A DNA stretch of 64,000 nucleotides from Ophiodon elongatus. Taxonomy: Eukaryota > Chordata > Actinopteri > Perciformes > Hexagrammidae. This document shows positions 24,832 through 34,146 of the stretch, one piece after another (the stretch's first letter is position 1; each line of letters opens with the position of its first letter). The stretch spans positions 1,385,501 through 1,449,500 of the forward strand of contig JACSYO010002128.1 of NCBI GenBank assembly GCA_016806645.1, read 5' to 3'. The notes below the pieces were generated by a model. That model was not told the DNA's origin. It searched no databases and saw only the letters and a program-made list of their open reading frames with translations. The position numbers and the translations under genes are program-made.

Positions 24832-27800
24832 TCAGAAATCATCCCAGTTTGTGCTCAGCTCCACTGAATCCTCAGTGTAATGACCACATGTACTGCTTTC
24901 CAAAGCATCCTTCACCTGAAAGACAGTGTAACAGGGTAAAGAATGAGAAAATATATCTACTCACTGCAACAAGAGTTATCACAAAACAGAAAATAATAAG
25001 CCAAACTGAACGTGTCTTACTTTGGGAATAACTGGAGGGTTTAATGTGCCTTTACACAGTTCGTCCCAGTTGAATCCTTCAAACCATCTGAATAAAAATG
25101 GAGCATCACAACCTATGAAACCATATTTCCAAACAATAGCCTCTGTGATTTTCTCCAGTCTAATAAATCTGTCGTCTTACTTGTGCTTCTGAATGTCCTT
25201 GGCCCCATTTCTCTGACTGCCCAGTCTCTCCGAGGGATTGGTCCTTGGCAATGGAAAGCAAACAAGAACACACGAATAAATAAACTATGAATTATTACTC
25301 AGATTCTTCCCTTCGAGAGGGGATGTTACACCACAGGTCATGTCCACACACCTGCGTTATTTCTTAATTTTCTTCTATCTGTTTGTGTGTGTGGGTGCTG
25401 GAAAAGGGGAAATATAATAGGCCTATAACATACACAATGTTGGGATAGAGGGAGGTCTTAGTATTGTTCTGAAAAAGCACTATAAAATAACTGTCATAAG
25501 CTTTCACATTATAATTAATGGTGTTTAGTGGGGCATATTTACAACACCTGCACAGTTTCTTTATGAGACTGGAGGCACTTTTTCTGATGGTTTTTGGAAA
25601 GTCCATCTGATCGATACCACAAATGGTTGCAGTGAGAATCTTTATCGGGTCAGAGTCGCTGAATGGGAGCCTGGAGAGGGAAACAAGAGCCTGTCACCAT
25701 CACTTCAGTCTACAGCTGAGAGCTTCACAAGTAGGGCTGCATAAAACTGTGAAACCTACCCACCACTCAGAAGTTCAAACACAAAAATGCCCAGTGACCA
25801 GAAGTCTGCAGATACACTGTGGCCTTTGTTCAAGATGATTTCAGGTGCCATGTAGCCCGGTGTACCGCAGAATGTCCAGGTTTTCTTACCCATGTCAACC
25901 TTCTTTAGACATCTGGAACCAATCTATAAAAGGAGGATATGTGTTCACTTACAGTAAACCCAGAATACCATGATGTCATATTGAAAATCAGAATTTATAT
26001 TTGCAGCCAATTGTAGTACCAGTTTGGCATAACCATGCTCATCCAGAACAACATTTTCAGGCTTGACGTCTCTATACACAACACCTCGACAGTGAAGAAA
26101 GGTCAAGGCCTCAACAACACAAGCCGTGTAGAATCTGGTGCTGCATTCGTCCAAACGTCCCCTGAAACGAAATGAGCAGTAAGCAGAAGTGCTGGTTTAA
26201 GCGTGCAGCAAACAAAACAAATGTGTGATGTAGACAGAAATCCAATCCTGTTTAGTCTTAAAATTGCATTGTGATGAAAGCGTGGCTAAAAACACAGCAG
26301 TAGGGCTATAAATATTTTATCAGAGTGATGACAAAAAGTGCCTCGCATCCTCTTTAGTCATAAATACTTACTTATCTTTGAGTAGACTATATAAATCCCC
26401 ACCGAGACAAGCTTCTGTCAAAATGTACAGGCACTCTGCATCTCTAAAGATTTTATGCAGCCTGTGATCAATACAAAAATAGAATCATGTTAAAGGTCAT
26501 TATGTAATCAAAACAATCATAAATAGATCATTGTTGAATAACAGACACCTGGCTATGAATGGACAATGAGCCTCCATTAGGATGCGCCCTTCTCTCCGGA
26601 TGTGCTCTTGTTGACTGTTGCTGAGGATCAGCTTTTTCTTAAGGACCCTCATGGCATAAAGACACTTGATGTTGCTCTTTAGTTGCACCTGACAGAGGTG
26701 GAAATCAATACATTACATTATGGAAACATGGAATCTGGAGGAGGCACGGCGAATCTGTGTCATTGTGTGTGAGCTGCTATAAGATCAACCCTCACCAGGT
26801 CTATGTGACCAAACTCCCCAACTGCGAGAGCACAGATAATCTGGAAATCACTTAAGGTGGATGAGAAGAGATCAGCATCCTTGTCCGACCTGTTCACAAG
26901 CAAAACACAGGTCAGCCTATACCTTCTGTATTCTATAGGTGCAAATTACATCTAATTATTGTAGAAAATAGCATTGTAGCCTAATGCTCCTCACTCGATT
27001 TTGGATTCAGGGCTTTGCTGCACCTCATGACTGCAGTCAAATACCAACCCACCAATGAGGTCCTTGAAGGATCTGAAATACAGAAGTACATGAACATTCT
27101 CAGAATCTCTGGCTAAGCACATCAATTCATGACCAACTTGGAGTATAGTGTAGTAACTGATTGAGATACTATAGAGTTTGGCTATTGTTGCATACGTTTT
27201 TCTTGACTTTCTTTCAAAGTCGGAGAGATATCCTTTAAAATATTTTACAGGTTTTATCCAACCAATCATTATTTTCAGAAACTCAAGAGAGGCATTGACG
27301 CACGTTGCACCTTTTGTGGCGAGCTCGGAGAACCGCTGGTACATTTATTTTGGTCTTGCCCAAAACTACTGTGGATTAAATTGTCACGATTTATTGCTGA
27401 TCGTATCTACCCTCCCTTTATATTACTTTGGAAAAATGTATTGTTTGGATTAATCAAATATAACTGAGATCTCTGTCTCATCATTATTTGATTATTATTT
27501 TTGACAAAAAGTTATATTCACATATTCTTCTGCATATATCAAACAAAACATTCCCTTTATATCTGAACAAAAAAAGCTGTCAAAACATGTAACCATGCAC
27601 GGGAAGCTTTACAATATATTTATTTACTTTGTTATATATCTTTATTTATTACAACCTTTGGTCCCTCCGGTTGTAAGTTCTATACACAACGTGTTGTACA
27701 CTTGTTGTACAATTGGCTCAATAAAGTCGGTAAAAAATATTAATACAAATAATCAGTTACTGCTTTCTATACAGTGAATTTTATTAACATAAAATATTGA

Positions 27801-30147
27801 CTTACTCCCTGTCTATGACCAGGCATGAAACTTCACCAGCAGCAATAACATTCACAGTCCGAACATCCTCTCTAAAGACAGAGTGAAGAAGAAAATCATA
27901 TTACCAATGCAAAAAAAACATTGATATAATGGTGGCACAAATGTCAGTTGTCACCATCATGTGCTCCTGTACCCGATGCATAATGTCTTCTGAAAGTGCA
28001 TTCTTTTCTTCTTACCCCCAAAGAGCTTTCTCTCCAAACCACTGTCTCTCAGAGAGCTTAGAAAGAACCACCTGCTCTTCATGGCCTGGCTTCTTCTCTG
28101 TCACTTTCACCTTACAAGCACAAAAGAGAGAGGTAATGAAAAAGAGGTAATGCTGGAGAGCAGGGCAGAAAGCTCCAAAGTCAATTATCACCATTATAAT
28201 GCAATTCCTAAAGCTGCACTGACATTTTGTCCTCCACAGTCTAAATCTTTTTCTCCCTAAAAGCCTCATCTCATCTGTGCGGCGGCAGAGCATGCAACTT
28301 TACCTGGCCTTTGCTAATGATGTAAAAGGTGTCCCCTGTGGCCCCTTGTCGAATGATGTAGTCACCTTCAGTGTAGTGTGTCTGTGGAACATAAATGACA
28401 GATAGAGAAGTAAAGTGAAGGAAATATTTTAAAATCAGCAGGAAAAGACAGCAAGGAAAAGAACCAACAATATATTACAGAAATAAAGATGAAGGCCAGT
28501 AACAATGAAGGACTAATTATGATTCTACCCCAGTACCTTCTTGTTAACTGATGCAAAACAAAGACAGCTGAAAATAAATAATAAATCGGGGGCCCGTCTG
28601 TAAAATATAATGTTTACACGCGTTCCGTCTGCGTGCACACAAAATCTATCAGCTGGATTCTGTTTGAACAATGAGTTATGGTTACACAAAGCTTCAGATT
28701 TTAAGAACTTAATCTGTACCTCCTCCATGAGGTCAGACATTTTCATGATGACATCCCCTGGCAAAGACTGGAGGAAGGGAGCGCTGCAGACACAATGACA
28801 GGGTTGAAAAAGGTTTAATTTCTTCCCCAGAAACATGTTGATATTTTGGTCTGTGTTAAAGGCCTAAATGCAGCATTGTGGTGACTGACAAACAACATGA
28901 CTCTGGTGATATCGTGCTGAAGATACCAGAATACAAAGCAGCTTTCCAGGCATGCTCTGTGTCAAATGAAGTGTATCGGTCCGATGTTCACCTGATAAGC
29001 AGCTCCATTGAATGAGAAAGGCTGTTGAGACCACTCTGCATAAGAATAGTCTGGTAGCACATGCGGTCAATGACCCACAGCTTGCTGTCCGTTTGAGCTG
29101 CAGTTCAAAAGACAGAGGAACTGGTCAAGGTTGTGACGGTGACCCTGGAGCTCAGGTGGAAACACAATCAAGAAGCAAGTCTTGAAACAGCTCTCAAAGA
29201 CATGTGTAGTTTGTGGTGGATGTGGATTGAATGCCTGATCAGCTACAGCCTAAAGAGCAGACAGTAAGAAGTCCAGGACTTCATTAGAAATGCTCATCAT
29301 GTAGAATAAAAATAAATGTAAGTGCTTATTTTCTTACTTAGAGGGACTTTTAATATGAATCTAATCTGATTTCCTTAACTTTTAACACTCTTTCTTGATA
29401 AAAGAGCTTTAAAGAGGGTGTTTTAAATTAATAATGACCCATATTGATGGGTTCACTGAAGCTTCCTGCAAACGGAAGCAGACCCCTTGAAGGTGTAATT
29501 AGATCCACCACCTGATAATATGGTTGAGCCCTGAAATCTCAATTCCCCCTATTTGGATATGCCCCATCGCTTTTCAATTTAGTGCCATATGACACGCAAT
29601 GTGCAATATGTTTTGAAGAAGCAAAACATTTCTCTAAATTTTTCTGCAATATATAATTTGCTGCCACTTCTTTGACCTGATGACGAAGCCCCATTTTCAC
29701 CTGCACCGTTATCACTGTCACAATGAAAGAGACCAGCAAAACCCTATTTATGGTCTCAGATGGCAACAATGGGGGAAAAAATGAGTAATTTCAGGTCAGA
29801 GAGGAGATAAATACAGTGGGCCCTGAATGGATCAGAGGGGACAGCTGACAGAAATAGACATGGTGAAACAACAACAGACCACCGACATGAGCTGAGCATT
29901 GTTACTGGAGAGCAGACATATAGTAAAAACAGTTCATTGGAAAGGCTGACTGCTCACAGGATAAAGAAAGCAGTACAAAAAGGGAATGAGATGCTTAGGG
30001 ACCAAACAAGGTAAATAAACAGTTTTTTTTTCAATTTAAACTGATCCTGGCCATCTCCATAGCCTATTTATTTGTAAAACCAAGTCAGACACTCGTGGCT
30101 ATGGTTGAGAATGTTTTCTCACAGACTCTTTGATGCTATATCAGATG

Positions 30148-30192
<45 letters not shown>

Positions 30193-32100
30193 TATATATA
30201 TATCTATATATATCTATATATATAGATATATATATATAGATATAAATATATATATGCTCCATATTTGTCTTATTTGTAACTATTTGTGCGTGCATGTTGT
30301 ATTGCAGGGAGGAGACGTGGAGACTGCTGGGTTATGCAGTAACGCTGAAAATGTTTTAATTCCCCACATCTTTGAGGAAAAAACATTTGAAGCTGTTGTG
30401 TTGTCTAAGATCTCAAAAGTCTTTGATTTTAGATTCAAAAGACGTCAGTCTTTGACCTCTGGCAGAAAAACACCTGCTGGTTATAAGCTCTCAAACAAGA
30501 ATTATTTATATCCTTACCAAATAAAAATTCAATAAACTGAGACTCCACCAGTGTTTTTTGGTGTGACAGATCTCCATCGCTATATGAATACAAATATAAA
30601 ACCAAGAACACAATGCTTTGATACCTGAGACAGAGTAGGTGTGGGTGCAGTTGTAGAAGAGGGCCAGCTCCCCAAACATGTCTTCTGGCTCAATTGTGAG
30701 AAGCTTAAGTCCGTCTTTCGTCATATCTAGCCGCCCTTCTGTTAATAAATACACAGTCAGTGAAGAAACAAAGCATGTACATAATACCTGGAATTGTTAT
30801 ATGCATGTGTCAGGACGTCTGTCAGGATGTCTGAGATATACCGTAGAAACAACAGATATTCAATCATTCCTAAGTGGATCAAGGCCACAACCTCTTGCTG
30901 GTTAGGATGACAAGTGAAAAATAGTTAGCAGCCACTCTCCATTAGCTGTCACATCATAAACGCAGCCAAGATCTCTGAAGACAATCCAGCATTGATAAAC
31001 TCTACAACCACCGCAAAGCAGAAGCCCTTTTCTCCTTGACTTTTGTATCAAGTTGACATTTCAACAATAAAAATAATGGGTCACTCGTTATCCTAAGTGC
31101 CTCCTCTTTTCTTGCTCAAACATGCAGTTCTCACATCGCTGTGTTTGAGTGCAGTGTCCAATAAACTATCTAATCACATTGTGAGCTAGCAGTAACAAAA
31201 TTGATAGACAAAGATAAGAAAAAACAAATCATTTTATCGGACTGTTCTCAAGCACCTGTCATCTCAAGGAAATGCTAATAAATGTCCACAGGCATGCTAG
31301 CAATTGTAAGAAGAATGATTTACCTTCTACAACATAGGCCTGAGCACCGTTGGCCCCCTCCTGAATGACATAACAGCCTTGATTGATGGTGGTGGGATAC
31401 ATACAGGATACAATGGTTCTGATTTCGCCTTCGTCAAGGTTCTTCAACAAGTCATTCTTCAAAAATGATGACTGGATCAACCTCTGAGACCTGAGGGAAC
31501 AAAGGTAGGATAGACCACTGATGTAACATTTAGGGGAACTTATTAAACGCCTTGGATGAAGCATTGTTATAAAAAGGTTTGGAAATGTTTTATCGATTCC
31601 GAGTAATGCAGAAAGCAGTCGGTTAGCCTTGAACATTTGAGAGACAATTTCAGCGAAGACAGCTGAGAGAACATTGCTCTTACTCCTGGCTTTTGTCACA
31701 GCTTTTGTGTGAAACCATGGCGAGAGTCACCGGGTCCAGAGTGAAGGACTCAGAAATTATTGTTTTTCTATTGGCTCGCTGCGAGTCCTCACTTTGAGCT
31801 GAGCAAGCTACAGGAAAAAAAACACACACACACACAATAAGTCAGGTTTAAGGCTTGCGCTACCTGTTGAGGCTTAAAGCTATGACATTGATAAGCACCA
31901 TGTTCTGTACCTGCACTGGCTGCAGAGGATCCTGGGAGGGAGACAGTGGCTCTGTAGCGATCCAGTTCTTCCTGAAGTCTCCGAATGAGTTCATCCTTTG
32001 TATCCAACTCCAACTCTAACTCATCTATTAGCGTGTCCCTCTGGCGGAGCTCCTCAATCTTTAATTGCAGGGCAAATTGGAGGTCCCGAAGTGTACCCAT
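24832..32100 (-). CDS. cGMP-dependent protein kinase 1 (Ibeta-type) paralogue, predicted pseudokinase (682 aa)
   Basis: Nineteen coding exons, 5' to 3': 31911-32100, 31684-31807, 31324-31490, 30625-30738, 28992-29097, 28720-28783, 28304-28381, 28016-28110, 27806-27871, 26995-27072, 26796-26889, 26549-26688, 26372-26461, 26020-26161, 25760-25923, 25548-25670, 25181-25243, 25021-25087 and 24832-24915. All phases agree, giving 682 aa (mammalian PKG Ibeta is 686). Domain order is as in PKG I: leucine zipper starting MGTLRDLQFALQLKIEELRQ, a pseudosubstrate-like RKTIISE (residues 77-83), cGMP site A (about 100-200), site B (about 215-335), kinase domain (from about 376) and a C-tail ending NWDDF. 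Site B keeps R317-T318. In site A the phosphate-binding Arg is His193. In the kinase the P-loop first Gly is Ala383, the VAIK Lys is Arg406 and DFG is Gly518-Ser-Arg, while YRD (Asp500), Asn505 and APE remain. I infer a catalytically dead cGMP-binding protein. I cannot tell whether it corresponds to a named fish gene such as prkg3. Confidence 0.92.
27180..27750 (+). mobile_element. L1-clade LINE 3' relic, antisense in PKG-like intron
   Basis: From about 27283 one frame reads LKRGIDARCTFCGELGEP, then LVHLFWSCPKLLW. This is a C-x2-C ... H-x4-C zinc-knuckle-like motif of the kind found at the C-terminus of L1/Tx1-type ORF2 reverse transcriptases. Stops follow, and an AATAAAG-containing tail lies near 27719. 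The fragment sits in the 733-bp intron between exons 27806-27871 and 26995-27072, antisense to the host gene. No catalytic domain is present, so it is dead. Confidence 0.6.
30149..30255. repeat. AT-rich repeat of TA and GATATA/TATATC units
   Basis: A pure TA run passes into alternating GATATATA and TATATC segments, so the block is strongly self-complementary. It lies in the intron between PKG-like exons 30625-30738 and 28992-29097. Confidence 0.95.
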
Positions 32101-32179
32101 TACCTCAAAACACCAGGTGACAAAACACAGCAAAATATATCTCTTTTTACACACAAACAAATACATTGAGTGGGTCTAA

Positions 32180-32504
32180 CTATGGGTATTAAGAAGTATA
32201 TCAAACTCCCTCTAAAAGCCTTTATATCTTATATTGATTTCCCATTTATATTATTAATAATACTGACACTGATCTAATCACAGGAAGAGATGCAGATGGC
32301 TGTTTAGGTTTGAGTTAACTGAGATTAGCTATACAAAGGGGAAATCACTGCAACTCAAGATCAGACTGAAATTTGTATGTGCTTGACATGGTAGACAGAT
32401 AGATTAGATAGTATTAATATTGTTATTAATAATATAAATGGGAATCAATAAGGTATAAAGGCTTTTAGAGGGAGTTTGATATGCTTCTTAAACAAATACC
32501 CATA
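32180..32504. mobile_element. foldback element with about 80-bp inverted arms
   Basis: The left arm (32180-32260) and the reverse complement of the right arm (32423-32504) match almost base for base. Both read TATGGGTATT, then AAGAAG, ATATCAAACTCCCTCTAAAA, GCCTTTATA and TTATATTATTAATAA, with a few substitutions and small indels. The spacer is about 160 bp. The shape fits a MITE or foldback transposon copy, though no flanking target-site duplication was confirmed and I do not recognise the family. Confidence 0.75.
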
Positions 32505-32516
32505 AGTGCTTGACTT

Positions 32517-32566
<50 letters not shown>

Positions 32567-32567
32567 G
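32517..32567. repeat. (GATA)n microsatellite
   Basis: About twelve tandem GATA units start a dozen bases after the right arm of the foldback element at 32180-32504. The repeat probably grew at the element boundary. Confidence 0.97.
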
Positions 32568-33970
32568 AGTTGCCTCTATTAATATTTGATTTGATGGCAA
32601 TCATTTTCAAAAGGCTGAATATTAACAAAACATGCTCAAGTATACGACAACGACAAAGTTCCCAGTGCAATAAAAAAGAAGACTATAAGTATGTCTGCTC
32701 TATGAGCTTGCAGTGCCGTGCAGTATTTGATTCAAGGACACTTGACAGAAACACTAGACAACAAAGGACAAGAAAGTAGCGGTGCTATAGTAGACTAGAG
32801 ATAAAACAACTAAGATTAATAAAAGGTAATTATAGACTCACTATTAAGTCACACACACTGTGTGTCCCTACAAGAATAAAACATGGTTAGTTTTTTTTCG
32901 TTTTGGGTCGCAAACGCGCTCGGAGCCATACGCCCTGATAAACAGCCTTTTAAAATACATGCATGAGTTGGTGAAATGTGACAACAGCGTTATATGTTTT
33001 CTAATAGACTAAACACACCTGTATGATCGGCAAAACATAATGCCGAATTGTATTTCACATTTCACACACACACAAAGATCACTTACCACATGCAGCCTGT
33101 CTGACAACGTGGAAGTCTTTCTCACTTGTCCTGAATATGTTTGTCCCTGTTGAGCAGCAGACAGACCATTCGACAGGTGCAGAGCTTCTCTTACCGCCCA
33201 AGTAAAAGATGCTCCTCTCCTGCACGGGGCTGGCCAGGGCTGTGTACAGACAGCAGGCAATCACATGACCCAGACAGTGGAGACCATTCCGGAGGCTGTA
33301 ATGAGAAATGCATGGACTGGATCCCAATTGGGTCAGAGGGTCTTTGGGGTATTTCCGAGCCCCGGGGATAAATAGGTCTCCGACAAACTGAGCGGTGAGC
33401 ATCACTCATTTTATTCCCCAGATATTTTCCTTGTTCAGTCTGGCTGTGTGCACTGATAAGTGGTTTTACTCTCATTCTATTGTAGGCTGCCATCAAAGTG
33501 GCCTATCCTGATATACAGATAGATATCCTACCATAATGCTTAAATCGAGTCAGGACAACAAGTTATGTGTTTAAGTTGGTCTGATGTAAATCTTGGATTT
33601 TCACATTAAACATTTTTCAAATAATTATTATGATGATTAGCAAAAGTCACAATGGTTGATTACATTTTGTAGACAAGCCTAATTTGGAGGACAATTAACC
33701 GACCCATAGCTAAAAACGGGTTACAACTTTTGTAATACCAAGTAATGCTGTGTTTTTAATGACGCTCCTTCCCACTTTACATTCCTAACACCCTCTTCGT
33801 TTTCCTTCATCGTCATATATTCCTTTAATATTTAATTATGATCTAAGTATCTCGAGTAGAGGACAGAATAATACCGTGTAATCTTCTTTCCTCTTTTGGT
33901 TGAATTATCCTCCACATGGAGCAGCCAGCAGCAGCCATACGACCCTCCAGCCAGTAGGTGGCTGTAGTGT

Positions 33971-33976
33971 CACGTG
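33971..33976. promoter_or_regulatory. CACGTG E-box near ubl4a start
   Basis: A palindromic CACGTG (within GTCACGTGAG) lies 171-176 bases upstream of the ubl4a ATG, in the likely promoter or 5' UTR. USF/TFEB/MYC-type binding is possible, but this is inference from a hexamer. Confidence 0.3.
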
Positions 33977-34146
33977 AGAGAAGCAGCAGCGCGTCTGCCG
34001 GAGAAGAAGAAGAAGAAAAAGATGGGCCGTCGATAAGAGAAGAAACGCTGTGGCTATCTTGAGCTAGCAAAGTAACGTTAACTGAATAGACTCAGCGGCA
34101 CCATTGCTGAACGTGTTCTTGTGTTTGGTTCTGGGCATCATCGAAA

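Larger units (their letters stand above)
32101..34146. other. divergent intergenic region between PKG-like gene and ubl4a
   Basis: About 2 kb separate the two divergent start codons. The region should hold the PKG-like 5' UTR or promoter on the minus strand and the ubl4a promoter and 5' UTR on the plus strand. It contains a foldback element (32180-32504), a GATA microsatellite (32517-32567) and an E-box (33971). I could not place either transcription start. No further gene was seen. Confidence 0.6.

Noticed and set aside
25924..26019. Possibility that a hidden exon or alternative acceptor restores DFG in the PKG-like gene
   Set aside because: The intron of 96 bases between the two exons was read in all frames. 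No Asp-Phe-Gly coding string follows an AG, and the chosen acceptor gives a gap-free alignment (KL then IGSRCLKK against KL then VDFGFAKK).
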